DNA of 64,000 bases from Onychostoma macrolepis (GCF_012432095.1 NC_081158.1:18797297-18861296); one strand, 5' to 3'; numbered from the stretch's first letter, positions 22,577-34,290 are shown. The notes: generated by a model not told the origin, from the letters alone. Translations and numbers: made by a program.

Positions 22577-23699
22577 GGCTGCAACTAACGATTATTTTAA
22601 TAATCGATTAATCTGTCGATTATTTTTCGATTAATCGATGAATCGGATTTAAAAAAAAGCATTCATTTCCAACCCTTTATTCAAAAACAGAACTAAAATC
22701 TTTAGAAAGTGCACAAACATGTTGCTCCTTGAACATCCCTGAGCTGTTATAATAATAATAAAATAAAATAAAATGGACTAACACAAAAACATACACATGT
22801 ATGCTTTACATCTGGGGGTTCTGTCGTTAGAACGGCTGTAACTGTTATGCAGTGCATAAGTGCATTAAGTGCATTATGCTTTCATCAACTTTTACAGGTT
22901 ATATAACTTTGATTGTAGCTATATGGGCGCTTAGTTTTTCTTGTTGTTTAATACACTTGGCCAAAATCTCAAATTAAGCGCTTATGCACATAATGCACAG
23001 GATATTTAAAACGATATAGACAGCAAATAACTAATTCTTCTCCACTCTTCAAACACACAAAAACATTATCCTTTACTGACATAGTGTTTGAGTAAAGAAA
23101 ACGCTGTACTATTCAAACACCAATTATTTATTCACCCTTGCATTGCGAAAAAGCAGAGATCTCATCTTCTCCAGGCTGTGCGCGCGTCAATCTGAACGGA
23201 GGCGGGTGAAGTTACGAGGTCTCGCTGAGAGCTCGATGATCCAATGGCGTTACGAAGTTTTACTGACAAGTTATTTTAATGCTTATCATTGGTTTACTAT
23301 TTTTAAAACTCTCTGATTTAAAATAATAAAACGAATTATAAGCGACTCAAGTTTGGATAATTTTTCACAGCACCTGACTGGGCTAGGGTATGGCAACTGC
23401 CATACTCTGCCATACGCAAACGCCGCCCTGCTCCCACACCTTGGATGACTTGGGTCGCACGGATTTCTCTGCCTCCGCCATGTATCTTTCCTCTACCTCC
23501 GCTCGTTTTTCGCCAAACTCTGCTAGCATCCGTGCGCGAGAGACCGAGTGTGTTCACTCCGCTCCGCTCAACTAAAGTTTTTTTTTTTTTAATAATCAAA
23601 CGTCTCGCGTCGCGCGACACAACGAATCGATTATGAAATTCGTTGCCAACGCTTTTAGTAATCGATTTTTATCGATTTAATCGATTCGTTGTTGCAGCC

Positions 23700-23702
<3 letters not shown>
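22574..23702. mobile_element. Non-autonomous hAT element, TAGGGCTGCAAC ends
   Basis: Left end TAGGGCTGCAACTAACGATT and right end CGATTCGTTGTTGCAGCCCTA are inverted repeats followed by many ATCGATTAATCGA words. The flanking 8-bp ATATATAT matches at both sides but is not informative inside (TA)n. The element is 1129 bp. It holds a CpG-rich interior (23170-23240 and 23390-23620) with a 94-codon minus-strand frame that I do not recognise as a transposase, and a T-run at 23578-23590. It is probably an internally deleted copy of a larger hAT. Confidence 0.8.

Positions 23703-23761
<59 letters not shown>
23703..23761. repeat. (TA)n microsatellite
   Basis: Pure TA run directly abutting the hAT right end. 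It marks the end of the 11-24 kb element cluster. Confidence 0.95.
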
Positions 23762-23766
<5 letters not shown>

Positions 23767-24567
23767 TCATTTTAAGTCATTCATCATATTTTACCAATTC
23801 CTTTGTAGTAATACATAGTGATAAACCTTTCTTTCTTTTTTTTTTTTTTTCATGAAGGTTGTTTGATCAATGTTATCAAGTGGAAATGTTGTGTATAATG
23901 GGCTCTAATAAAATTCAATTTAAAATAAACTTAAAATTATTTTATATATATTTTTACTTATAACAGAGCCCTGCTATTAGATTAAAATATATTTAAGTAA
24001 TAATTACCATAAAATATAATTATTAAAATGCTGTTTAAAATAGTTTTCGATAGAGTTTATCAGGTCACATCAAATGTCTAAGTATTTTATGTTAGGTACC
24101 CACTTTTATTTTATATACTGCACTTCTGGTTTAAGAAATGTGCAATTCTAAATTCATTTTAGTCTATTTTCCCAAATTTTGGATTATCTTTTTAACCTAG
24201 GCAGGCTTCATTTTTATTTCAAGTATTGAAATACCTGCTCCAGTTATCTGACAGGATCTCAGCCACTGTTTATATCTATCAAGTGTGGAAGCCCACTCTA
24301 ACCAGACTCTTTATATCATGAAACTCTCAAATACAGATAAACTTTTCACCTAATTTAAATATTTCTCAGAACTCTGAGACAATTCTGCCAAATGTTAGTC
24401 CTGTTATTGTTAACTCTGATAAAACAGATTTTTATTTTAAATTTGACATGCATAAATCAAACAGTCACTCACTATTTAAAAAGCTTCGCACAAGCCTGTT
24501 ATCCGTTGTATCAAAACAAATAAAAAAAATAAATAAAAAAAACAATGCTAAACTCTTAAAGATAAAA
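23762..24567. other. AT-rich DNA, no gene seen
   Basis: Only simple sequence (T-run at 23836-23850, A-rich at 24520-24543) and unremarkable unique DNA. No repeat family was recognised. Confidence 0.5.
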
Positions 24568-24713
24568 GAATGAAGGTCTTAACCTCAAAGGCCCTGATGA
24601 GGCATTTCACTTTGCAGTAAGTCATCAAAGTCAGAAGGTTTCGAAATTTGACTCTATTTAATATTTCTAAATAAAGTCGAAATAAATGTTCACAGCCTTC
24701 CTGTTGCAGCGAT
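24568..24713 (+). repeat. Local direct duplication, copy A
   Basis: GAATGAAGGTCTTAACCTCA through CACAGCCTTCCTGTTGCAGC recurs about 1.1 kb downstream at 25673-25825 in the same orientation, with small indels and roughly 85% similarity by eye. It may be a segmental duplication or two copies of an unnamed repeat. Confidence 0.75.
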
Positions 24714-25490
24714 TCGATAGCTGCAGATTGTCTGATACACCCTAATGCACACACACGCAGACATGTACGCACTCAAGAGTTGGTTTCAATAGATGGAAAA
24801 TAGCGTGATAATGATCAGATGAGCTTTTGGGGTAGCGATGTGAGATATGACATGTGGTCAGGCATTTCTCAGGGCACTTTTGCTCACATGCAGCAAAACA
24901 ATGACACGAATGTCACCAGTTAACCTGATGCTTGAAACAAGCTTATTAAATGGGTAATAAAAACTATTTAATTTGTAAAAGTACATGCGAGAACCGCTAA
25001 GAATCCAGTGCAGTAAATGAAAGGTCAATTATTAGATCTGACTCAGCTCTGTAACTAAAAAAAAAAAAATCATACTGTTGTTGTAGGTTGACAAACCGAC
25101 TGTTTCATCATCGTAGGCCGTACCCACACGGAACATTTTGTCCAATACGCAGCACAAATTTTTGCATTGTAACCTGTTTAACGTGACGCAAATACAATCC
25201 AACGAGTCCGGTAAATGTTTGCTTTAATATTCCGAAAACATCCCACGTATGCAAGTGTGTGTGAATGTGTACATGTTTTTGATAGGTGCTTCTGTGTCTA
25301 GCCTGACCCTGTTTAATTAATGGGTAAGAATCCCTGTCGTTTTAGCAGTAGCTCGTTAAAAGAGCATTCACCCCTCTGAAAGACAAGTCTGATTAATCCC
25401 AACTAATCCGTAGGATGACAATATCACCCCCCACCCCATTTTCTCTCTCTTTCTCTCTAACTCGCTTTACTTCCATTTGTCATTAGTGAC
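24714..25490. other. Unique DNA, no gene seen
   Basis: Balanced unique sequence with no recognisable ORF domain. Contains TCAATTATTAGATCTGACTC and GCCTGACCCTGTTTAATTAA but no clear element. Confidence 0.4.
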
Positions 25491-25581
25491 AAATATAATG
25501 ATTGCTTTTATTATAGCGATTTTAATCCTAGTCCCAACAAAATCCACTCAAAAACAATCTACAGTATATTATGTGTGAATA

Positions 25582-25640
<59 letters not shown>

Positions 25641-26230
25641 ATACATACACACACACTGTAGATTGTTTTTGAGAATGAAGTTTTTAACTTCAAAGGCCCT
25701 GATGAGACATTTCACTTTGAAGTCATCAAAGTCAAAAGGTTTTTGAAATTTGACTATTTAACATTTCTAAATACACTTTTAATATATTTTAAAATAAAAA
25801 TTTCACAGCCTTCCTGTTGCAGCAATTATCATACCCAGTTTAATTTTACATAATGCATTTTTTGTTGCAGTGTGTGTGTGTATATATATATATATGACAA
25901 TAATATATTTGTAATATTTAAATTAGTAATATGTTTTATGACCTTTATTTAACATACACTATATTAATAATGATAGCTTTTAGTAAAGTGATTTAATTAG
26001 AGCACTTTTAATCATAGTCCCAACAAAATCAATATATATGTATGCTTATATACACTACTGCATCACTACTACATTCTGATTTTTTTTCTTAAATAGTGCC
26101 TTAATTTAATATTACAAATATAATTAGTTTTATTAGTGATTTTAGTCCTAGTCCAAATAAAATATCCTCCAAAACAATTAAATCCACAGTAGTGTCAAAT
26201 ATAACAAGTTGTTAATTTGCTAGGGAGATA
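25491..26230. repeat. Degenerate local repeat array with a TA/CATA-centred hairpin
   Basis: The phrase ATTTTAATCCTAGTCCCAAC, followed by AAAATCCACTCAAAAACAAT, appears near 25520, again near 26005 (TTTTAATCATAGTCCCAACA) and near 26140 (GATTTTAGTCCTAGTCCAAA), with AAATATAAT before two of them. Inside it, 25547-25565 is perfectly complementary to 25655-25673 (19 bp) around (TA)n and (CATA)n. Copy B of the 24568-24713 duplication is also embedded, at 25673-25825. Confidence 0.6.
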
Positions 26231-27587
26231 TATAAAACGTGTGTGTGTATTAGATACATACCTGCTTGAGTTTCCCATTACTAGTATACTGTGATTTTTT
26301 TTCTTTTTTCCTTAAACAATAACTTTGTAAATTTGAAAATGCTTCTGTGCAACCTAAATTCTAATTGGACAAGCAAACTATAAAAGTAATGCTGACACTT
26401 AATCAAATGTATTCTTTCTTTGAAGATTCGCTCGGGAGGGCGGGTTGTTGATGTGTGCCACAACGGAAAATGCACTACCCGTGTCTTCAAACAGACTTTA
26501 GTGCGCTGGCAGATTCAACTGATGTGCAGTTTCCTTTTAAACTTTCTTTTACAAAGTATGTTACAAAAAGTAAAGCATATATTGTGGTTGTTGTGTCTGA
26601 GTTCACAGGAAAACAAAATGCTTTACTTACCTTACGACAAATCTTTTTTTGGACATGAGAGGTTTGTTATCTACAAATACATTTAGTTTCCTGTGTACCT
26701 AAATAGAACGGCTGGCAGAGTGTGATTTTTGTTGATTCTGCTTGTTTTTTTTTTTGTCTTTTGATGATAAATTTAGATTTTTTAAAAGTTTGTTTTTGTT
26801 TTTTAAGTGATGTGGATGAATAAAACGTTTTAGGTTCCTAAGATATTTGCTGGTTGTTCAATCAGTATATTCATTCTATATTCAGTATGACCCTCGAAGA
26901 GATATGCTTTTGTAAAGGTGTAATAAAATAAATTTCTGGAAAAAAAATAAAAAAATAAATAAGAAGGAAGGTATGGGTGTATTTCTGAGTATGCATGCAA
27001 CATATTGTACCATTAGAAATGTTTCCTGCTTCACAAAACCTGAGATTTCTAGCCCTTTCCACCAGACAGCATATTAAAGAGCTGACAAATATGTACTTTT
27101 TGTGAGGTTGCACTTACTCAACCACACATTTTCTCTCAGAGCTTCGACTGAACTCTTTATATGAGTTCTTTGCTAAATAGTGTTTTTCTGTCTATTTTTA
27201 TTTCTTAATTTTTATTATTTTATTAATAATATTATTTTATTTTTTTAAGGCATCAATTATTAAAGAATAAGCTGCCGAACAACCTTAATCACTCAATTAT
27301 AATGCGACCACGATACATTATTCATTAGCCCAGGTCTTATCTCACAGTTTTGAAACTGATACCAGATTCAGTTGTTCTGAAATTCACAGGAAGATACAGT
27401 AAATATCGGTTATGAAATGTTTAATCTATGTTGAGAACCTACAATGAGTTCTTAGAATAGGTGTACTATTGCAAGTGCACAGCATTTGCTCTCGAAACTG
27501 CAAAAGTTAGGTTCTTTACAGGTGCAAAGAGATTTAAAATTTATTTTTTCATTTATTTATTTCAGAAGAAGACAATAGTGTATAACA
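26231..27587. other. AT-rich DNA, no gene seen
   Basis: Short ORFs at 26420-26690 overlap in several frames without recognisable domains. Simple sequence lies at 26295-26311, 26741-26757 and 26938-26960. No named repeat was identified. Confidence 0.45.
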
Positions 27588-27589
27588 TA

Positions 27590-27798
27590 CACACTCAGAA
27601 ATAAAGGTACAAAAGCTGTCACTGGGGCAGTACCTTTTCAAAAGGTACATGTTTGTACCTAAAGGGTCCATTTTTGTACCTTAAAGGTACATATTAGTAC
27701 TTAAAGTGTACATATTTGAACCTAATAGGTACAAAAGTGTACCTTTTTGAAAAGGTACCGCTCCAGTGACAGCTTTTGTACCTTTATTTCTGAGAGTG
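27590..27798. mobile_element. Palindromic (foldback) MITE, TA target duplication
   Basis: The 209-bp element is nearly a complete inverted repeat: CTCAGAAATAAAGGTACAAA on the left has its complement TTTGTACCTTTATTTCTGAG on the right, and CTGTCACTGGGGCAGTACCT is mirrored by the sequence near 27757-27776. TA lies outside both ends (27588-27589 and 27799-27800). The centre is made of GGTAC-type words. I recognise it as a common fish foldback repeat. It has no coding capacity. Confidence 0.85.
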
Positions 27799-30420
27799 TA
27801 TAATCATGCGCGCATTAAATTAAGTAAAAAGGATCCTGAATAACAATTTAATTTTATTGATATTGATTTTATTGACTCCACAGATATTGAAAGCAGACAT
27901 GCTGTGTGTGGGGGATCTTATCTGTGGACCGTAAACATATTTTGGGGGTTTGTGGCAAATAGACTGATGGGCAAAATTCCAGAATTGTGTGAAAGCGTGT
28001 GTATGTGTGTGTGCGTGTGTGAATGCATCCAGTCATCTATTCTCTCACCAAACACATTTTTTTCTAATTAATTAGTCCCTCACATTTTATTTATGTATTT
28101 ATTTATTTGAAAATAAATACATAACATAAAACAAAACAAATAAAACACAAAACAAAACAAATAATTGGAGTCTTAAAATAATTTGGACATTTATTCTTTT
28201 TTCTCCTATTCTCTAGCTTGCTTTCTAATTTAGTTGTCTAATAAACCTGGCATTGCATATTATAAATATCATTGCTTTGGATAAAAGTGTCTGCTTAACA
28301 CATAAATGTAAGTGTAAAATATAAATATATATAAGTACTGGAATATATATAATTAATGATTTATTTTGAAATATTATATTAAAATTAAAATGAAATTCAC
28401 TAAAATAATTAAACAGAAAAGGACAAAAAAAAAAAAAACTTTGCCAGTCAATAAAGTGTCAAAGTATTGCTTTGCTTCTGTGAGAAACAGATCAGCTTTC
28501 GTGACTTTGGTTATCACCACAAAGTTGCACACATAGAAAAACATTGGGCTGCAGCAAAACACACTCACACACACACAATCATAGCTAGTGTCCTGTCTCA
28601 ACCACATCAAGGGTCCACCTCACTAGCTGACCTTAAAGGACAATGTCTGCAGCTGTCTAAAGATTTGTCCACCTTGAGATAAACACTCTCTCTTTCCTCT
28701 GTCTCTCTCTGTCTATCTTCAATATCTGATTATCTTTGTTCTTTTATTAGCCAGGCGAGTGAGAATGGTCCGAGCTACTTGTCGCCATGGGCACTCAGAT
28801 TGCATCTTTGCTCTGTGGCTTTAATAACGACAAGAGAATTAATGTTATTTTCCGCTCAGATATGGCCCCATACGTGTTCTCATGTCCTCTTCATATGTGG
28901 TCTTCCCAGGCAGTCCGTGACTTTAGAGACAAAGGACATGTGTCATTAAAAAAAAAAAAATTCCCAAGGCATCTAGAGAGATGGACACCTTGAAACATAC
29001 AGAAGCATCAGATAATTACCAGATCTTGTCTACAACACCAAAAGTACCAGTGGGCAAATAACTAAACAAAATAAATAGATAAATAAAAACATGAATAAAC
29101 TGATTTTCATGCATTAAGAGATCTAAAACTAAAAAAAAAGAAAAGGAAAAAAAAAAAAAAAGAAATTCTAAAGAAGAAAGATTTGGTATACATTATGAGA
29201 TCTAAAACGTATTTATTAATGTGTTTGTTTGTCTATTTATTAGTTCATTTTCATATAATTCGTATAAGGTCAGCTTGTAGTTGTTTTATTTTATTTTTTT
29301 AAGATTAATTAATTTCAACTTCAAAAAATGAAATCAACATTAAACATATTAATAATAAATTACTATATTACTATAAGATTACTATATTACTGTTCAGTAG
29401 GGGGAAGCAACGTATACACTTGATTTTGCATCTGGATGTTATTTAAGAATAAATAAAACACATGCCGAGATCTAGAATTTTTATGTATGTATTAGTTTAC
29501 ATAACTTTATTATATTATTTTACAACTTTTCTAAGGCCAGCTTGAATTTTTATTTACTTTTTAATAGATGAATGGATTCCAACTTCAAAAAATCAACATG
29601 AATACAAGATTACTGAAATGACAGTTTGTTGATTTTTGTCTGTTTTGTATCAATATTTAGGGCATGAAAAAATGTGTACATATATATTTAATACACATAT
29701 TTATGCATACACTCATACACAACCATATACATTCATTAGTGCCATCTAGTGCTCAGTGGCACCCTAATATTTCAGTCCTACACATAAAGCTTCTAATTAG
29801 AACCAAGAAAAACATGTTTTACGATGCTATTGGAGAGCCATTTTTAGTTCTACAAGCATTCGTTAGTTCCTGATTTTATCTTGTGGATGTTACGACAGGA
29901 CCGCAAAATCAAAATCAGGATAGATCTGGGATCATTCAAAGCTTGATTCATAAATTTCAGTTTGTGAAAGAGGAACATTGTGTAGGTGTGTTGTGGAAAT
30001 CGTACCATTCACACTTTTAGGGTGAAACAACTTGTGTTTGTGCATGTGGTTACTTGTGATGCAGTGTTGGCATTTAGTTAGGATAAAAATGAATCATGTC
30101 GTTCAATACCAAGAAGGCAGTGAAATGAAATATTGAAAAACATTCTTGGAGCTCAGTTAAGTCAACGTGTTTTTCTGTAACGTGGGGGAGGAAAAGTCAA
30201 AGTGAAACCGTCATCAAACAGGACAATCAGCGAGTCATTCTGATCTACCGCTTCATTTCCTCTGAATTTGTGTGTGTGTCGTAGTCAGGAAATATAAAGG
30301 CTCAAGTAAAGAGGGTAACAGCAGATATGGCACAAATATGGTACACTTTAGTGTCCCATTACTTTTTCTAAAAACACATTTGAGGCACAAATCAGTCCCC
30401 TGAGGTCGCCAATAGTATTC
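27799..30420. other. Unique DNA with a possible conserved patch
   Basis: No gene seen. 28690-28960 is a GC-richer unique patch (GAGTGAGAATGGTCCGAGCT, CGACAAGAGAATTAATGTTA) that could be conserved non-coding DNA. Simple repeats: (TG)n at 27997-28020, an A-run at 28427-28438, (CA)n at 28561-28578, and A-runs at 28950-28960 and 29130-29162. 29200-29640 has locally repeated phrases (ATTTCAACTTCAAAAAATGA near 29311 and TTCCAACTTCAAAAAATCAA near 29577). Confidence 0.35.
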
Positions 30421-30439
30421 AACAAATGCATGGAATTGG

Positions 30440-31180
30440 GAATCAATTAATGATAGTAAAAGCTGTTTTTAATATAGTACTATTTGTAATATTTAAATAG
30501 TTAAAACAGTTTTTAGTAAAAAATGTAAATGACAAAAACTGTAATTCTTTGCTAGGCACCACATTTTATGTTCAACCCTGTTACTGCATTTTCCCCTATT
30601 ACAAATAAAAATAACAATCCATTAAATTTGTCATCCAGTCCATTTTCTAAATACACCTTATTGATCTTATTAACAGTTAACAGTTAACAGTTGGCTGATT
30701 CATCCACGCATGTTTAATTTTTACATTTCTTTCTGGAGCCTATCTTTTTTTATTCAAAATTTCACTTATCAGAAAGCCATTTATCATTTATTCTGCTTTA
30801 ACTACAGCCCTTTCTTACAATCACCCAATAAATGACATTATTTGGCTCCAGTCAGCATGATGGGAAGAAAAGTAAATAATATAAGTGAACTTTCTCAGTT
30901 TCTATGCAAGCTGCATTCATCAACCTACTATATCAACACTGTTACCGGAGTTATTGTAAGGAAAATGTAAGAAAAGTATTTTTCTTTAAATAATGAAGCA
31001 GTTTTAACAGTTTTTAGTAAACAGCTGAATTTAATTGCCAAAAACGTACTACTTAGCTATGCCCAACATTTTTTGTTCAACCCTGTTACTGCATTCCCCC
31101 ATTATAAAAAGGAAACATTCCTGTAAAGTCTTTATGACACTGACAGCTTTCTAAATGCATGTTATTGCATTCATATTATT
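30440..31180 (+). repeat. Diverged local tandem duplication (about 0.53 kb period)
   Basis: CAGTTTTTAGTAAA ... TTCAACCCTGTTACTGCATT plus CCCC occurs near 30509-30595 and again near 31009-31098. The sequence after each copy is also loosely alike. Similarity is moderate, so this is an old duplication or two insertions of one unnamed repeat. Confidence 0.6.
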
Positions 31181-31546
31181 CTAAGAGATTCATCTACACA
31201 TTTTTAAACCAGCATTTGTACAAATTTCTCAGTTTATGCATGGTTTCAATTCATCATTCAACTCCGCCACTGATTTAAATAAATAAATAAATGAATAAAA
31301 TATTTTTCCTTAATTTATCAGAAGTGGTAGTTTTCTTTTTTTCAGTCACTATAAAATGACATTTGGTCACAAAATAGCTAGCCCTAAATATATCCATGTA
31401 AACCTGAATTTTGGTAACAGAGTTGAGAACTTCCCAAACCGCATAGGAAATGAATTGACAATATTTAGATTTTTTTCCAGTTGGTTTAAAATGTAAACAT
31501 TTTCTGAAGGTTAAGCAGGTTTTGTTTTAGTGTTTTTTTTTTTTTT

Positions 31547-31782
31547 CTCACTATTAACAAACCATTAAATACGACTTTTGCCTCAATAAACTCCTAATTT
31601 GCTGCTTATTAATAGTAAGGTAGATGTTAAGTTTAGCTATTGGGTAGGATTAGGGATGTAGAATATTGTCATGCAGAATACGTGCTTTATAAGTACTAAT
31701 AAACAGACAATATGTTAATAATAGGCATGCTAATAAGCAACTAGTCAATAGTGAGAATTGGTCCCCATACTAAAGTGTCACA
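31547..31782. mobile_element. MITE copy 1 (TTATTAATAGTTAG...GGCATGCTAATAAGCAAC family)
   Basis: CTCACTATTAACAAACCATT, CCTAATTTGCTGCTTATTAA, GATTAGGGATGTAGAATATT and GGCATGCTAATAAGCAACTA identify it. The right end GGTCCCCATACTAAAGTGTC is complementary in type to the left end seen in copy 3 (GGTCACACTTTAAGGTC). Here the left end has been replaced by a T-run. Two further copies lie at 56184-56393 and 58434-58694. Confidence 0.75.
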
Positions 31783-32812
31783 ATTTTTTTTATACCCTAG
31801 TAGAAAGTGCCATCTCTTTTGTAATTCTCTGATACTCTTTTTCCTTGTTTCTCTTTTTCCTTGTCTCTGCATTCTTGAATGGTATAGTCAGAGTCTCTGG
31901 TTAGACCCAGTTCCACTGGTCCCACAGGACTTTGCGTGGTGATGGTGGTTATGTCACCACTTAGTGAAATAAGTGACACTGATGGGTTTGAAATGTACTC
32001 TGCATCCCCATAGACCTCTCAGCCGCCCATCCACTCCCCCTCCGTGGACCCTCAAGAACCCCCGTAGCCCCTCTGTCATTCAACCGTCTGCTCAGGCTAG
32101 TGTTATGTTTCCACATGGCGAAGAGAAGGCCAAGTTCATCGTCAGGAGCACAGCTTGTGGTGTGTGTGTGTGTGCGTGTTTGTGCCACATCCCGTTTGCT
32201 TTATGGTGGCCACATTACCACCATCTAAACCTCTTAATCACATTTTAACAACTCAGGCAACACAGGCAGGATCACCTTTCATTCTGATCTGAAAACCCAA
32301 CACCTTGAAAAGCAGCTACATTCACCAGCATGTCTCACAAGTTTGCTACTTTTATCATGCCTGGGAAATAATTTATTTCATGCATGGGAAAGAACAAGCA
32401 AACAAACAAAATTAGTTAATACGCAAACTTTGGACCAGAAAGCTATACTGTTAGGAATTTGGCAGTAATATCTAAAATTTCAGCTCAACAATCTGACTTT
32501 GAGTTAAACTTGGCCTTTATTTCAGTTAGCTGCCAAGATAACATTTCAAGTCTAAACAGTTTTAATCAAATATTTATATTTTATTTCAGCTTTATTTCAA
32601 TTAACTACAACTAGTTTTAATAGTTTTAGTTCAAAATAACAACTCTCAATGAAACAACAATGTGTAAATATCTGAGATATGATAATGTAATAAATTTAGA
32701 ATTTGGTATGTAATTGTATGTATGGTATTGGCATAAGAAAACAGAATCATCTTAGTGTGTCATAGTGGCATCTTTATTTCTTTACATTCTTTCTGATGTA
32801 AACACTCTGAGA
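31783..32812. other. Unique DNA, no gene seen
   Basis: 31973-32150 is GC-richer (ACCTCTCAGCCGCCCATCCA) and carries open frames on both strands, but no domain or splice-site pair supports an exon. (TG)n follows at 32158-32176. The rest is AT-rich. Confidence 0.4.
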
Positions 32813-33607
32813 ACAAGTCGCAAAACAGAAACAAGTCGCAATACAATGGAAACAAGTCACAACACGACAGAAACAAGTCGCAACACAACAGAAACAAGTC
32901 ACAATACAATGGAAACAAGTCGCAACACAACAGAAACAAGTCGCAACACAACAGAAACAAGTCACAATACAAAGGAAACAAGCCACAATATAACAAAATT
33001 AGCACAATACAATGGAAAGAAGCTACAACACAACGGAAAAAAGCCACAATATAACAAAATTAGCACAACACAACGGAAACAAGCCACAATATAACAAAAT
33101 TAGCAAAACACAATGAAAGAACCCACCATGGCCACCTGAGACCCCGGCTCCGCCATGGCCTCCCAAGTCCCCGGATCCGCCCTGGAGGTCTCCCTTGTCC
33201 TGGCCTCGCAGTGTCCTCCAGGGCGCCCACCCCCCCTCCCCGGTGGAACTGTTACGGCGTGGGACGCGCCTTCCGGGAGGGGGAGGTAATGTCACGGACC
33301 TGTCTGTTTCTCCAGCCACAACACAACGGAAACAAGCCACAATATAACAAAATTAGCACAACACAACGGAAACAAGCCACAATATAACAAAATTAGCAAA
33401 ACACAACGGAAAGAAGCCACAACTCAACGGACACAAGCCACAATATAACAAAATTAGCACAACACAACAGACACAAGCCACAATATAACAAAATTAGCAC
33501 AACACAATGGAAACAAGCCGCAACACAGAGAAATTGGCACAAGACAATGAAATGTGTTGTTTTGTGGTGACTTCGTTTTGTTGTGGAGATTTTGTTGTGT
33601 TGTGCAC
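32813..33607. repeat. Minisatellite with 21-bp then 40-bp units, interrupted by a retroelement piece
   Basis: From 32813 to about 33000 the unit is 21 bp (ACAAGTCGCAACACAACAGAA and variants). From about 33000 to 33555 a 40-bp unit combines ACAAGCCACAATATAACAAA with ATTAGCACAACACAACGGAA. Because 21 is a multiple of three, all frames without stops stay open and yield false ORFs of 95-109 codons on both strands. The array is split at about 33112-33316 by LTR-retrotransposon sequence. It ends at 33556-33606 in TTGTTGTGGAGATTTTGTTG-type sequence, which is the complement of the array motif, so the end could fold back. Confidence 0.9.
33112..33316 (+). mobile_element. 3' fragment of an LTR retrotransposon (polypurine tract plus LTR start)
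   Basis: GC-rich sequence unlike the surrounding array leads to GGGAGGGGGAGGTAA, a polypurine-tract-like run, and then TGTCACGGACCTGTCTGTTT with CTCCAG. That last block matches the first 26 bases of the solo LTR at 34808 with one difference. So this is the junction of internal region and 3' LTR of the same family, probably Gypsy-like. The remainder of the LTR is missing, the array resuming at about 33317. Confidence 0.65.
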
Positions 33608-34202
33608 TACTGGGCCACCGTAAAAACCATCCACAACACCTTAGCATCATGGGGCTTCTTGAGAAAAGACCGCTCACATTTTGTTGCTCTAAATGAAGTA
33701 GCTGCTCATTTTGCCCCCATGATCTCTGATCTTTGTGGGAAGTGACAGTCGATGGGGTCCTCAGGGTCCTGGAATCCCCGTGAGGTTAGGTGCCCAATGT
33801 GTGCCTGTCCCATATTGTCATTTTCCATTAGTGCCATTAGATACACATATTAGTGACAGAGCCATTATGAGCAGAGAGAGAGAGACTGACAGAGTGAGAG
33901 GGAGACATATGTGTTTAGTCTATTAAAAGAGACGGAGGGCTAGAGGCTGGGAGGTGACCTCAATATCGGCTTACACCAACACGTGAGGGCGATGCATCTC
34001 CAGGGGTCTCTCACCCTAACCTTGCAGGACCATAAGGGGTCTCCCCTTAATGCCACCCAAAGCCCCCCTGAACAGCTGCCTTAGCCTTTACATCCTGCAC
34101 CAGAGCAGAAGGGACTGGCCCTTGGTTTCCATTCAGCAATAGTACTATTAAAATGACTAAATAGTGGGCTATATTAATGCCCACTTTAAAATCTGTGGTT
34201 TA
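33608..34202. other. Unique GC-richer segment, no supported gene
   Basis: No recognised repeat. GATCTCTGATCTTTGTGGGA, an (AG)n patch at 33871-33905 and GGACCATAAGGGGTCTCCCC stand out. Open frames are short. This could be conserved non-coding sequence. Confidence 0.3.
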
Positions 34203-34290
34203 AAGGAATAGTTCTGTCATTACTTTCCAAACATGTACTGTATGCTGTTTTTTCAAAGAAAATTTGAAGAAACTACACAGTGACCACATT
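34203..34290. mobile_element. Fragment of the TTAA-type fish MITE, left end
   Basis: TTTAAAGGAATAGTTCTGTC followed by ATTACTTTCCAAACATGTAC is the left terminus of the family also present at 43943 (TTAAAGGGATAATTCACCC), with an internal deletion. Only about 90 bases remain. Confidence 0.5.

Noticed and set aside
23336..23620. 94-codon minus-strand ORF inside a hAT element
   Set aside because: Runs through a poly(T) tract and CpG-rich non-coding interior and has no transposase motif. Probably chance.
31973..32248. 91-codon ORF rich in Pro and Ser
   Set aside because: Open frames on both strands in GC-rich DNA, runs into a (TG)n tract, no splice sites that would define an exon.
32813..33555. 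CRISPR-like spaced repeats
   Set aside because: The units are head-to-tail without unique spacers, in a vertebrate genome. It is a minisatellite.
32760..33677. Several 70-109-codon ORFs on both strands
   Set aside because: They are made by the 21-bp and 40-bp minisatellite units (Thr-Ser-Arg-Asn or Cys-Asp-Leu-Phe repeats), which lack stops in certain frames. No gene structure.
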